Shown here piece after piece: positions 34,346-43,022 of a DNA stretch of 64,000 bases; position 1 is the stretch's first letter; each line of letters begins with the position of its first letter. The translations under genes and the position numbers were made by a program. The DNA comes from Verrucomicrobiota bacterium (GTDB lineage Bacteria; Verrucomicrobiota; Verrucomicrobiia; JADLBR01). The notes beneath the pieces were generated by a model. The model saw nothing but the letters and a program-made list of their open reading frames with translations, was not told where the DNA came from and did not search any database. The DNA is taken from the NCBI GenBank assembly GCA_029560585.1, contig JAKQKQ010000246.1, forward strand, positions 1 through 64,000, read 5' to 3'.

Positions 34346-36415
34346 CTACGGCCTGCCACCTATCACTCGAAAGAACTGCGGGTTCGATCCATCCGGTGTG
34401 ATACCGATGTCGATTATCCCGTTCGGTTCATCATAGGTGGGCGAGAAACCGCTCAACGGCGCCCAGGTCTTTAGATCAGATGACCTATCTACACCTATGA
34501 TCAAATGAAATTGACCGGTGGCACCGTCTCTCTCGAGCAGCGGGGCCCCAAGTGCTAAAGTCTGCATATCGCTCGCTCGATAGAGATCCAGCGCTATAGA
34601 ATTATCACGCGCCACGGTGCGCAGCGCGGTCGAGTCGACCAAAGGATCAAACCCAAGGGACTTGAGCGCAATTTCCGCCTCATTGTTTATGCCATCACCG
34701 TCATCATCCGCGTTGGGGGCAAGACCCCGTCCGGTAAGATTGATATCAAAAGGATTCTCATCACTGTCATTGCTCGCAATGTGCATTGAAGCGGCCTTCG
34801 ATCCTCCAGTCATCGGCGCGAACCGCACGGCAAATGTAGTGATTCCCGTTGGCCCGGTCACGGGTGCAGTCGGGTTCTCAAAGACTGAGAAATCCCCTGC
34901 GTTGGAGCCATCGATTGTGACGCCCAGCCCTGTGAGATTCCCGCCACGCGCGTTTCTTATGGCAAAAGTCCGGTCTGACGTTGCAGTGGTCAATGTTGGC
35001 CCGAAATCAACGCTCGCTGCACCGTCCAGCAAATCCCTCCCTGCTGGTTGTTCAACCGCGATCTCCACATCCCCTCCCCAATAGCGCACGAGTGCGAGGT
35101 GACTGTTTGCGCTGCCGGCCACCACGATATTCCCGTCACCTTGAACCACTACACTGGCGCCCCAGTCATCGTAGCTGCTGATGTGGGTCGTCACCTTGCC
35201 CGAACCGTTAAAGCTGGGGTCCAGGCTGCCATTTTGATTGTAGCGAGCTACCGCAAAGTACTCATAGTAGCCATTTGAGGCGTAACCGGCGACCAGAATC
35301 TTCCCATCACTCTGAAGCGCCAGACTTTGGCCACGGTCATCATAACCATTAAAAATCGTCGTCACCTTGCCGTTGCCATTGAAGTTGGTGTCCAAGGTGC
35401 CGTTCACATTGTAGCGAGCCAACGCAAACCGGTTACAAGAACCGTCCCAGGCATAACCGGCAACTAGAATCTTTTCGTCGCCTTGAATCGCCACCGCCTG
35501 ACCGAAATCATCGTAGCTGCTCATGGGGGTCGTCACTTTGCCCGTGCCGTTAAAGCTGGTGTCGAGGCTCCCGTTCGTCTCGTAGCGGACCAATGCGAAA
35601 TCGTACTGAGTTCCAATCATGGCATAACCCGCAACCAAGATTTTTCCGTCGCCCTGAATCGCCACGGCCTGGCCGCAATCATCATAGCTGCCCACGGGAG
35701 TCGTCACCTTGCCCGAACCGTTAAAGGTGGTGTCCAGCGTTCCGTTTGTCTTATAGCGGACCAACGCGAAGTCGTCATTAGTTCCGATCCTGGTATAACC
35801 GGCCACCAGAATCTTCCCATCGGTCTGCAAGGCCACGCTCTGGCCGTAATCGTTGTCAGTGGCCACCGGGGTGATTACCCTCCCAGTGCCATTGAAGGTC
35901 ATATCCAGATTCCCGTTCGTTTCATACCGAGCCAGCGCAAAATCTACGGAGGCGAAATACCCGGCATAACCGGCCACTAGAATCTTCCCGTCGGCCTGAA
36001 TGGCAACGGCCTGACCGTAATCGTCATAGCTGCTCATCGGGGTAGTGACCTTGCCTGTGCCGTTGAAGTTTGTGTCCAAACTTCCGTTGGCGTTGTAGCG
36101 GAGCAGCGTGAAGTCGCGATACGTGGGGATCGTGGCACTACCAGCGAGCAAAATTTTCCCGTCGCCCTGGACTGCCACGCCCCGACCGTAATCCGGGCCC
36201 AAACCCATCAAGGTAGTAACCATGCCGCTTCCATTGAAGGTCGTGTCCAGATCTCCTGGCGCCGCCAGAGAAGGACCTGATGTGAAAAAAAGAAACGACC
36301 CGGCCATGAGGCAGGCACATTGTTGGAGAGCCGGTTTGAGAGCAAACCGCAGACCTTGCCGTTGAATTCCAGAGGCGATAACGGTTGATTTGGCAGCGAG
36401 CGCAGAATATCCCAT
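34346..36415 (-). CDS. Secreted delta-60 repeat protein with Hydin-like (choice-of-anchor D) domain
   Basis: 689 aa from the ATG at 36415; MGYSALAAKSTVIASGIQRQ leads to a hydrophobic segment CLMAGSFLFFTSGPSLA that is likely a signal peptide. Eight or so delta-60 repeats follow, each with LDTTFNGSGKVTTP and GQAVAIQ(A/G)DGKILVAG, in the first about 430 residues. A domain of the ASPM/SPD-2/Hydin type lies at about 440-540 (DFGPTLTTATSDRTFAIRN), then an Asp-rich calcium-like segment (APNADDDGDGINNEAEI). Such proteins are typical of PVC and Bacteroidota surfaces. It converges with the RHS unit. No enzymatic residues were seen. Confidence 0.8.
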   Translation of the reverse strand: MGYSALAAKSTVIASGIQRQGLRFALKPALQQCACLMAGSFLFFTSGPSLAAPGDLDTTFNGSGMVTTLMGLGPDYGRGVAVQGDGKILLAGSATIPTYRDFTLLRYNANGSLDTNFNGTGKVTTPMSSYDDYGQAVAIQADGKILVAGYAGYFASVDFALARYETNGNLDMTFNGTGRVITPVATDNDYGQSVALQTDGKILVAGYTRIGTNDDFALVRYKTNGTLDTTFNGSGKVTTPVGSYDDCGQAVAIQGDGKILVAGYAMIGTQYDFALVRYETNGSLDTSFNGTGKVTTPMSSYDDFGQAVAIQGDEKILVAGYAWDGSCNRFALARYNVNGTLDTNFNGNGKVTTIFNGYDDRGQSLALQSDGKILVAGYASNGYYEYFAVARYNQNGSLDPSFNGSGKVTTHISSYDDWGASVVVQGDGNIVVAGSANSHLALVRYWGGDVEIAVEQPAGRDLLDGAASVDFGPTLTTATSDRTFAIRNARGGNLTGLGVTIDGSNAGDFSVFENPTAPVTGPTGITTFAVRFAPMTGGSKAASMHIASNDSDENPFDINLTGRGLAPNADDDGDGINNEAEIALKSLGFDPLVDSTALRTVARDNSIALDLYRASDMQTLALGAPLLERDGATGQFHLIIGVDRSSDLKTWAPLSGFSPTYDEPNGIIDIGITPDGSNPQFFRVIGGRP

Positions 36416-36710
36416 AAGGCGTCCTCTCACTCTTCGTCGCAGTCTACCATTGGAGATGAACTTCCAAAAGGGGGAAAGACCGCGTCTCACAGCCTCCCAT
36501 ACAGCTCCACCAGCGGCTGCAGGGTCTCCTTGAGCCCACAGCGACACAGGGGGAATCTGCAGGCTTGTCCGATCACAGTCAGCTGTGGCAACGTCATTCC
36601 AGCGCTTGGGGAACATCTGATCCCAAAACCACCCAGGCGTCAGGGTCGCGCGGGCTTCGTTCTTTCCCCCCTATCCCAAGCACGCTCGCGCGACCCGCTT
36701 TTTCTTCTTC
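36416..36710. other. Gap between cargo block and early operon, with hairpins
   Basis: No supported ORF. The right part has a perfect 10-bp inverted repeat (36643-36652 with 36687-36696, GGGTCGCGCG). TTGGG/CCCAA at about 36607 forms a smaller stem. Confidence 0.5.
36643..36696. terminator. Long inverted repeat after the early operon, possible terminator
   Basis: GGGTCGCGCG and CGCGCGACCC with a 34-base loop lie just beyond the last gene of the leftward early operon. A T-rich run follows only on the rightward side (GCTTTTTCTTCTTC). So it may stop rightward readthrough from the RHS block, or act as a bidirectional structure. Confidence 0.4.
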
Positions 36711-37409
36711 TCACAGCCGCCCTTTCTTCTGCTGCTCGGCCGCCTGCCGGATCTGCCCGAGGATGGTCTCGACCGGCGCGAAGTCGCGGAGCATGGCCTC
36801 GAGCTGGTCGAGCGTTCGGCGCTGCAGCCAGTCGGTGGCGGTGATCTGCCCCCACCAGGCCGAGAGGCGGTTGATGGCGGGGATGTGGTTGGGGATGCCG
36901 GGATCTGCAGGTGCGCCGAGTTCCTCGATTTCGACGACGCGACCTGCGGAGATCGAGGCGCGCAGCCGGCGGGAGGTGAGTTCTGCCTTTTCGGCCTGTT
37001 CGAGCCATCGGCCTTGTTCGGGCTCCTCGAGTTTGGCCACGGCGCGGTGGTGCTCCCATGAGAGCGATTCCCGGCGCATGGAGCGCGGGACGTTTCGGGC
37101 GACGTAGGCGTAGTTGGCGAGGACCGCCTCGTCGATGCCGGTGGCTGCGTGGGCGGCATCGTACTGCTCGCGGGAGACGGTGCGGCTGGGTCCAGGATCG
37201 ATGCCGGGGAGCAGGGGCTGGTCGCCGAAGCGCTCCTCTCCGTAGACCAGCCAGTCGCCCACGACGAACGCGCAGGAGCGCAGTGCCTGGCCGATCTTAG
37301 GGGCGAGGCGCTTCCATTCGGCGAAGCTGAGTTCCCCGCGGATCTGCAGCCCCAGCGGGCTGGCGCTGACCTTTCCCTCAACGTCCTGGATTGCGACGAC
37401 GGTTTCCAT
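36711..37409 (-). CDS. Putative LmbU-like regulator (232 aa)
   Basis: Last gene of the leftward early operon. The pattern GELSFAEWKRLAPKIGQALR, AFVVGDWLVYGEERFGD, NYAYVARNVPRSMRRESLSW, then EHHRAVAKLEEPEQGRWLEQ is that of LmbU-type DNA-binding regulators with a helix-turn-helix. The C-terminal part is helical (QLEAMLRDFAPVETILGQIR). It would suit an activator of late genes. Family assignment is from memory of the motif pattern. Confidence 0.55.
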   Translation of the reverse strand: METVVAIQDVEGKVSASPLGLQIRGELSFAEWKRLAPKIGQALRSCAFVVGDWLVYGEERFGDQPLLPGIDPGPSRTVSREQYDAAHAATGIDEAVLANYAYVARNVPRSMRRESLSWEHHRAVAKLEEPEQGRWLEQAEKAELTSRRLRASISAGRVVEIEELGAPADPGIPNHIPAINRLSAWWGQITATDWLQRRTLDQLEAMLRDFAPVETILGQIRQAAEQQKKGRL

Positions 37410-38025
37410 GTGGTTTCTCCTTTGCTCTGGGTTGTTCCTTGCGGTTGCGGATGGACAGCTGGGTCTGGCGGTACGATTGGCGGGCGGCGAGGCTGCGCAT
37501 GGCCCGCGATGGCGGCAGCCCGAGCTTGTCTGTCAACTCCACGCAGCGCTTGCTCACGGCCGCGCGGGTGACGCCGTGGCGGTGGGCGACGTCGACCATC
37601 GAGTCCCCGAGGTAGGAGAGGCCGCTGGTCATCGCCATGCACTCGACCGCGAGGCTGCGGTTGGGCTGGGAGAGCAGTTCCCCGAGGATCCGGCGCACAG
37701 CGTCCCAGACGGCCTCCTGGCGGACAAGGCCATCGGGCCCCTTCCCGAATGATACGCACGTATCAGAGGCCGAATAGACCCCATTACCAAGGCCGTCCCC
37801 ATCGTCCTCACCAAACCCTTTCGGCCACGCGGCGGCTAGGGGCGTGTCGGCGATGTCCTTGGAACCGAAGCCTCCGCCCGCGTCCTCGACCACGGGTTTG
37901 GCCAGCCCCAGGGATTCGGCGCGCTTGCGCTCCTCCGGGGTCATGGCCGCCAGCCACGCGTTGTACTCGCGCCGGTACTGCGCGTCGGCGTCGCCCTGGC
38001 GGGCGGTGTAGTGTTCATCGCTCAT
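37378..38025 (-). CDS. Phage regulator with C-terminal helix-turn-helix (215 aa)
   Basis: ATG at 38025 overlaps the preceding stop (ATGA); the 3' end overlaps the LmbU-like gene by 32 bases. Residues about 145-185 read as a sigma-region-4-type helix-turn-helix: MVDVAHRHGVTRAAVSKRCV. The N-terminal half is acidic and glycine-rich with no fold recognised. The final basic tail (RAKEKPHGNRRRNPGR) could bind DNA. Expected role: transcription control of middle or late genes. Confidence 0.6.
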   Translation of the reverse strand: MSDEHYTARQGDADAQYRREYNAWLAAMTPEERKRAESLGLAKPVVEDAGGGFGSKDIADTPLAAAWPKGFGEDDGDGLGNGVYSASDTCVSFGKGPDGLVRQEAVWDAVRRILGELLSQPNRSLAVECMAMTSGLSYLGDSMVDVAHRHGVTRAAVSKRCVELTDKLGLPPSRAMRSLAARQSYRQTQLSIRNRKEQPRAKEKPHGNRRRNPGR

Positions 38026-38291
38026 GGGTTCGCCTTTCTCTTTTTCGCCGATCGCGGGGCGGGTTTGCGGCGCAGGTACTCCTCGAGGAGGAGGCATGCC
38101 TCGTGGGCATCGAGGATGTCGTCGAAGCTGAACCGGTGGACGGGCAGCGGGATGCCGGGGATCCCGTAGCGCGGGCCCGCGGGCAGATCGCCGAGGATGG
38201 GGTGATGGGCCCAGATCTGGTGGACGGTCCTGACGAAGAGGCGCGGGCCGCCGCCGTCGGCCGCACCGGGCTTTGTGATCGGCTCACTCAT
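38022..38291 (-). CDS. Small phage protein, unknown (89 aa)
   Basis: Start at 38291 (MSEPITKPGAADGGGPRLFV) preferred to 38309 because of the tight overlap with the upstream stop. Contains a motif-like LEEYLRRKPAPRSAKKRKAN basic tail. No fold is recognised. It is co-transcribed with the HTH regulator that follows. Confidence 0.5.
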   Translation of the reverse strand: MSEPITKPGAADGGGPRLFVRTVHQIWAHHPILGDLPAGPRYGIPGIPLPVHRFSFDDILDAHEACLLLEEYLRRKPAPRSAKKRKANP

Positions 38292-38718
38292 GGCCCGATG
38301 TCCTGACATCCGGATGGCTGAGGTTGGGGATCCATCGGCCGGTCGTCGCGTCGAAGACGATCAGGCCCATGCCCCTGAGTCGGCTGACGAGGTAGTTGTG
38401 AATGGCATGCTGTTGCAACAGCCACCGGAGCAAGGGGGACTTTTCGTGGTCGAACGGCTCGTCCGGCTGGCTCCTGTGTTCCAGGGCGAGGCCGTCTTCC
38501 GGCATGGAGGCGATCATCCTCCCCAGGCCCGCACATCGGTATTTCGCGGGTCTGGCCCTGGCGTTTCGGTGGGTGGGATTTTGAGACAGTCGCAGATCAG
38601 GCAGACCCGCTGCTGTCTCAGTCTCAAACCAGATAGATATCTGGTTTTGAGACTTTTGAGACAGCTGTGTCTCTGAGACTGGGAAATAATTTTGAGATTT
38701 TGAGACTGATGCGCTCAT
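38284..38718 (-). CDS. Small early gene spanning iterated repeats (144 aa)
   Basis: Strong ribosome site AAAGGAG 8 bases before the ATG at 38718. The N-terminal 45 residues are Ser/Gln/Thr-rich (MSASVSKSQNYFPVSETQLS) and are encoded by the iterated TTTTGAGAC block described separately. The C-terminal 75 residues form a more normal small domain (LLRWLLQQHAIHNYLVSRLR, GLIVFDATTGRWIPNL). The position after the primase gene suggests a replication accessory protein or a DNA-encoded origin, as with lambda O. Confidence 0.6.
   Translation of the reverse strand: MSASVSKSQNYFPVSETQLSQKSQNQISIWFETETAAGLPDLRLSQNPTHRNARARPAKYRCAGLGRMIASMPEDGLALEHRSQPDEPFDHEKSPLLRWLLQQHAIHNYLVSRLRGMGLIVFDATTGRWIPNLSHPDVRTSGHE
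38579..38706. repeat. Iterated TTTTGAGAC motifs with hairpins; candidate replication origin
   Basis: TTTTGAGAC at 38579, 38645, 38654 and 38698, with TTTTGAGAT at 38690 and reversed GTCTCA copies at 38615 and 38621. GTCTCAAACCAGATA (38621-38635) pairs with 38638-38653 across a 2-base loop with one bulge. GAGACA-GCTG-TGTCTC (38658-38673) is a perfect palindrome. The stretch is far more AT-rich than the genes around. This is the pattern of an iteron-type origin. Confidence 0.5.
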
Positions 38719-38730
38719 TCTATAACTCCT

Positions 38731-40659
38731 TTATTGTTTTGTTCTGACGTAGAGACCGCCCTCCGACTTGCTGACCTGGTTGGTGGCGGTGAGTTTTTCG
38801 AGGATCCGATAGAAGGAGGCGCGGCTCAGCTCGTGGACCTCCTGGACCGCGGCGAGCCATGCCTTCGGCGTCATGCCGTCGGGGCTGAGGCGTTCGAGCA
38901 CCTCGGTTGCGGGCACGGCCTCGGGCCTGCCGGCCCTCTTGAGCTTGCCGGCGTCCAGAGAGACCGGCTGGAAGAGCGGGAAGTGCCAGCGCAGCACGAA
39001 GGGCTCCAGGTGCGGGAAGTTGCGCAGGGTGGCCTCGACCGTGTAGCAGAAGGGTTCCTCGTGCGGGGTGAGGGTGAGGATCGAATCCGGATCGCGGGCG
39101 AAGACGCCGGAGCCACCGATCCTGTCCATGGCTTGTTTGCCCGACTGGTTGCCCTTGGAGAAGTGGGCGCCGAAGACGACGGCGGCGCCGGTCTGGGTCG
39201 CGAGCCTCTCGACCTCGTTGAGCAGCTCGGCGACATCCCCGGCCCGGTTCTCGTCGCGCCCGCCGAGGCCCTTGTAGATCGGGTCGATGATGATGAGCCC
39301 GTAGCCGGCGTGCCGCACCCGCGCGATGATCTCCGGCATCAGCGAATCCAGCGATGCGGCGTGGCCGCGGAGGTTCCAGACGTCGAGCGTTCCGGGGATG
39401 ACCGGGCAGATCTTGGCGGTGACGACGTCGCCCAGGCGCCGGGCGTAGAAGAAGGGCTGGATCTCGAAGTTGATGTAGAGCACGCGGGCCTGGGTCGTCT
39501 CCAGGCCCCACCATGGCGAACCCGAGGCCACCGAGGCTGCGAGGTCGGTGAGCGCCCAGGTCTTGTAGCTCTTGGATCCGCCGCCGATCACCATCTTGGA
39601 TCCCTGGTGGAGCACGCCGGCCACCAGCACGGGCGGCTCTGGCTCATCGGCGTGATGGGCCAGCAGTTCGCTGGCGTCGACTATCCTCGGCAGCCGGGAA
39701 TTGGCCTCCGCCTCCCACTCAGACCATGATCTGGCCCCGATGTTCGTTGCCAGCAGGCGCTGCTGTGCCGCACCACGAGCGACGCCCGCGAGCCGGCTGA
39801 AACGCGAGGGATTCTTGTTCTTGGCGCAGGGCGCGCAATCGGCGAAGAACTCGTGCAGGGCCGCGACACGCTCGCGGTACTCTTCCGCGCCCTTCGCGTC
39901 CACGCGCACCCATGCGTGGAGCGAGCGGCCACCGGAGTTGATCACCGCCGTGCACGGAATCCTCGAGTGGCGGATGATGGGCCACTGCCTCTCGATGGGC
40001 AGGTCGTCCCACTCGAGGAGCGCGTGGCGGAAGGCGGCCACGTCCGAATCGGTCTTGCCGCCGGCGAGCATCGGGTTGATCCGCACGAATACGCCCGCGC
40101 CCGGTTCCCTGGGCCATGGGTCTATGCCGGATGCCAGCAGCGCCAGCCATTCATCGCGCGTGCGCGTCTGGCCCGCACCGGCGGGATGATCCCGGCCGTC
40201 CTCGCCCATTGAACCAACGCAGACAGCGACCTGCTCCTCGGGCCCGTATGCCGTTTCAAAATGCAGGTAGGTGGCCATGAGGCCCTCTCTTGCCTCCGGC
40301 AGAGCCGCGGCAGCGGCCGGTTCGGAGAAACGCCTTGCGATGGCCTTCGCTGGCCGGGGATGGCCATCGCCGTTTCGTTGGGGGATCGCTGGCGCGGTCA
40401 CTTGCCCGCCGCGATCCATGAAACGGTGGCGGATGGGCTCGCGGCGGCTGCCCTTGAACGCGGAACGGATCGCCTTGCGGGCCTCGGCCTCGGAGAGCCC
40501 GTCTCGCATCGCGCACGGGACCAGCGCGCGCTCCGTGTCGCCGAGCGTGGCGATCGCGTCGCGAAACTGGCAGGCGGCGGCAAAGAGCGCCGCGTTGCGC
40601 TCGCCCTCGGGCGTCCGTTCGGCGAGGTACCGCTGGGTGGATGCCGGCAGCTCAGCCAT
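38731..40659 (-). CDS. Primase/RepA-like replicative ATPase
   Basis: 642 aa from the ATG at 40659 (MAELPASTQRYLAERTPEGE), overlapping the previous gene by 8 bases. The first about 310 residues look like a primase-type N-terminal part (about 140-300 contains GIDPWPREPGAGVFVRINPM, INSGGRSLHAWVRVD and CAPCAKNKNPSRFSRLAGVA, as in phage/plasmid primases). Residues about 355-520 are a RepA/AAA_25-type RecA-like ATPase: GGGSKSYKT (Walker A), YINFE, LIIIDPIY (Walker B), FGAHFSKG. The C-terminus is a winged-helix (LSRASFYRILEKLTATNQVS). It would prime and unwind phage DNA. Confidence 0.8.
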   Translation of the reverse strand: MAELPASTQRYLAERTPEGERNAALFAAACQFRDAIATLGDTERALVPCAMRDGLSEAEARKAIRSAFKGSRREPIRHRFMDRGGQVTAPAIPQRNGDGHPRPAKAIARRFSEPAAAAALPEAREGLMATYLHFETAYGPEEQVAVCVGSMGEDGRDHPAGAGQTRTRDEWLALLASGIDPWPREPGAGVFVRINPMLAGGKTDSDVAAFRHALLEWDDLPIERQWPIIRHSRIPCTAVINSGGRSLHAWVRVDAKGAEEYRERVAALHEFFADCAPCAKNKNPSRFSRLAGVARGAAQQRLLATNIGARSWSEWEAEANSRLPRIVDASELLAHHADEPEPPVLVAGVLHQGSKMVIGGGSKSYKTWALTDLAASVASGSPWWGLETTQARVLYINFEIQPFFYARRLGDVVTAKICPVIPGTLDVWNLRGHAASLDSLMPEIIARVRHAGYGLIIIDPIYKGLGGRDENRAGDVAELLNEVERLATQTGAAVVFGAHFSKGNQSGKQAMDRIGGSGVFARDPDSILTLTPHEEPFCYTVEATLRNFPHLEPFVLRWHFPLFQPVSLDAGKLKRAGRPEAVPATEVLERLSPDGMTPKAWLAAVQEVHELSRASFYRILEKLTATNQVSKSEGGLYVRTKQ

Positions 40660-40837
40660 GCGCCTCCTCGGGCCACTGGTCCTGCCGCGCGCGATCGGCC
40701 AGGCGGGCGGCCACGGTGCGGTACTCCTCGATGAGCCGCCCGGCCTCTTCGGTGCGCTCGATTTGCGCCAGCGTGTCGCCGTCGTCATCGTCCGGGCGAC
40801 GCGTGCGCACCATGAGCAACCACTGCGCCCGCGTCAT
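40652..40837 (-). CDS. Small early phage protein (61 aa)
   Basis: A fully overlapped junction gene: ATGA with the helicase stop and an 8-base overlap with the primase start, which supports translation. MTRAQWLLMVRTRRPDDDDG leads to a helical charged tail. No known family. Confidence 0.6.
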   Translation of the reverse strand: MTRAQWLLMVRTRRPDDDDGDTLAQIERTEEAGRLIEEYRTVAARLADRARQDQWPEEAHG

Positions 40838-42375
40838 GCCGCCACCCCCGAGGTCGCGGGACGAGCGCCCCAGCGGGAGTTCAGAAATTCGTTCGCCTCT
40901 TGAAAGGTGGCGGTCTCCGGACTGGGGTGGCCGAGCTGGCGGAGGTACCGCAGCTGCCTGGGCGTGGCCAGCCCGAGCCGCCGCCGGGTCATGAGGACAT
41001 CGATGATCGCCGAGGCGTGGCCCCGGTCTCGGATCGAGCCCGCGTCGAAGCCAGCCTTGTCCAGCATCCTCGCCTGTCCCTCGGAGACCGGCTTCCCGTG
41101 CCAGCCCATCGTGGGCGCGTACTCGGCCAGGGGGATGTCGTGCAGCGAGAGGCAGAACTCGACCGCGTCGATCGTGCGGCCCTTCCGCCTAGAGTTGGCG
41201 GCCAGCTCGGCGCGGAGCCTCTCCTCGCGCTGCGCGCAGACCTCCAGGCTCAGGTCCTCGAGGTCGCGCTCTGCGGCCCCGCCGGCCTCGAGCGCCCCGA
41301 TCATCTCTTCGGCGATCTCTTCGGTCGACGCGACCAGGTGCGCGGGCCGGATGAGGCTGTGCTTCTCGTGCAGCCACAGGAAATCGAGCAAGAGCAGGTT
41401 GGTCTTTCCCGGCGCGATCCGGGTCCCGCGGCCCACCATCTGCGAGAACAGGGGCCGGGATTGCGTCGGTCGAAGGACCACCACGCAATCGATTGCCGGA
41501 TCGTCGTAGCCCTCGGTCAGAAGCATCGCGTTGCAGAGGACGTCAAATTCGCGATCCGCGAAGCGCCGCAGCACCTCGCGGCGTCCGGACATCTGGCCGT
41601 CCACGTGCTCGGCGGATAGCCCCTCGGCGCGGCAGATCTCGCGGAACATCACGCTCGTGCGGATGAGCGGCAGGAAAACCAGCGTCTTGCGCGCGGCGGC
41701 GTGCTCTCGGATGGCGCGGGCGATCTGGCGGAGGTAGGGCTCGACCGCGTCGCCCAGGTCGGCCTCGGAATAGTCCCCGGCCACCTTGCGCACCGCGGAC
41801 AGATCGATCTGCACCGGGATCGCCTTGCACGCGATGGGCGAGAGATATCCCTGGCGGATCAGTTCGAAGAGCGAGACCTCGAAGGCGATGTTCTCGAAGA
41901 AGGCACCGAGGTTCCGCGCGTCTGTGCGATCAGGCGAAGCGGTAATTCCCAGAACCTTCGCGTGCCCCTCGAAGCGGGAGAGCACCTTCCGGTAGGTGTT
42001 CGCCAGGACGTGGTGGGCCTCATCGACGATGACCAGATCGAAATGGTCCCGCGGCCAATCGTCTTTGCGGGCCACCATGGTCTGGATCGAGGCCACCACG
42101 ATCGGGGCCTGCCGCGACGCGCGGAATTGCGCCTTCTCAAGATCGGGCTCGATGCCGATCGCGGTTCGGAACTTGTCGATGGCCTGGGTGAGGAGTTCCT
42201 CGCGGTGCGCGAGGAACAGAACGCGCCCGCCCGCTTCGACGACATCCATCGAGACCTTCGCCGCGATGATCGTCTTGCCCGAACCGGTCGGAAGGACGGC
42301 CAATTGTTTGGCGAACTCCTTCCAGCCGGCGCCGATCGCCTCGCAGCTTTCGATCTGGTAGGGACGCAGCTCCAT
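40834..42375 (-). CDS. DEAD/DEAH-box (SF2) helicase
   Basis: 513 aa from 42375 (MELRPYQIESCEAIGAGWKE). Motif Q-like start, motif I PTGSGKT (29-35), Ia LAHREELLTQ, motif II DEAHH, motif III ITASPDRTD, motif V TEGYDDPAIDC and motif VI QMVGRGTR. The C-terminal 170 residues are helical and carry no clear nuclease residues. It resembles phage SF2 helicases used for replication initiation or recombination. It starts one base after the excisionase-like stop. Confidence 0.9.
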   Translation of the reverse strand: MELRPYQIESCEAIGAGWKEFAKQLAVLPTGSGKTIIAAKVSMDVVEAGGRVLFLAHREELLTQAIDKFRTAIGIEPDLEKAQFRASRQAPIVVASIQTMVARKDDWPRDHFDLVIVDEAHHVLANTYRKVLSRFEGHAKVLGITASPDRTDARNLGAFFENIAFEVSLFELIRQGYLSPIACKAIPVQIDLSAVRKVAGDYSEADLGDAVEPYLRQIARAIREHAAARKTLVFLPLIRTSVMFREICRAEGLSAEHVDGQMSGRREVLRRFADREFDVLCNAMLLTEGYDDPAIDCVVVLRPTQSRPLFSQMVGRGTRIAPGKTNLLLLDFLWLHEKHSLIRPAHLVASTEEIAEEMIGALEAGGAAERDLEDLSLEVCAQREERLRAELAANSRRKGRTIDAVEFCLSLHDIPLAEYAPTMGWHGKPVSEGQARMLDKAGFDAGSIRDRGHASAIIDVLMTRRRLGLATPRQLRYLRQLGHPSPETATFQEANEFLNSRWGARPATSGVAA

Positions 42376-42376
42376 G

Positions 42377-42574
42377 TCAGGACATCCCCCTGGCCGGCTT
42401 GAAGCAGCGGCGGATGTGCTCCCGGAGTTCGGACTCCGGGATGAAGATGCGGCTGCGCGGCCCGCCGGGGCGGACATGTCCGATCTCCCGGCGGGCGCAC
42501 ATCGCGTAGAGCTTGCTCTGGCTCAGGCCGAGCCTCTTGGCGGCCTCCTGCAAGCGCAGCAGGGGATTGTCCAT
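42377..42574 (-). CDS. Excisionase-like / AlpA-like helix-turn-helix protein (65 aa)
   Basis: MDNPLLRLQEAAKRLGLSQS then KLYAMCARREIGHVRPGGPR and RIFIPESELREHIRR. This is the MerR/HTH_17 pattern of phage excisionases. It is encoded inside the early operon, not next to integrase, so it may also control transcription. Confidence 0.75.
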   Translation of the reverse strand: MDNPLLRLQEAAKRLGLSQSKLYAMCARREIGHVRPGGPRSRIFIPESELREHIRRCFKPARGMS

Positions 42575-42585
42575 GGCTGCCTCCC

Positions 42586-42990
42586 TCAGAAGGGGATGTC
42601 GTCCCGGGCCTTGTCGGCGATCGCGATGGACTCCTTGTCGCAGAGCCAGGCATCGACGCAGTTGTAGACCTTGGACGGATCCTTGAGCCCCGGCTTCGTG
42701 CCAATGCGCACGCGCCCCACGGCGTTGAGGCACTTGTCGGCGGTGAGTTCGACGAACTCCCCCTTGGCCGGAGCCAGGCCGCAGGCCTTGAGAAACGTGT
42801 CGATCTTCCAGCCCGCGTTCTCTGTGAACACGAGTTGGTCGAAGACGATCACTTCGTTGATGTTCAGCTTTAAATCGATCTTCGGGTTGCCGGCGTTGCT
42901 CGTGCCCTCGCGGGCTTCCGCGACGATGGCGATGTAGTTGCCGGGCTCGAGCAGCTGGAAGCCGCCCCGGTCCTGGAATTGCACTCTCAT
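42586..42990 (-). CDS. DUF669-type phage protein, probable single-strand DNA-binding helper
   Basis: 134 aa from the ATG at 42990, with GGAG just ahead. Begins MRVQFQDRGGFQLLEPGNYI, with a beta-rich OB-like middle (NPKIDLKLNINEVIVFDQLV) and a helical C-terminus, as in DUF669. Phages often encode DUF669 next to a Sak4-type ATPase; the pair acts in recombination with single-strand DNA. Activity not tested here. Confidence 0.7.
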   Translation of the reverse strand: MRVQFQDRGGFQLLEPGNYIAIVAEAREGTSNAGNPKIDLKLNINEVIVFDQLVFTENAGWKIDTFLKACGLAPAKGEFVELTADKCLNAVGRVRIGTKPGLKDPSKVYNCVDAWLCDKESIAIADKARDDIPF

Positions 42991-43022
42991 TTTGATGTCT
43001 CCTCTGTTGTTGGTGGTTGGGT

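Noticed and set aside
36671-37759. 362-codon leftward frame over LmbU-like gene
   Set aside because: Ser/Pro/Arg-rich alternative frame; the 36711-37409 frame has the domain pattern.
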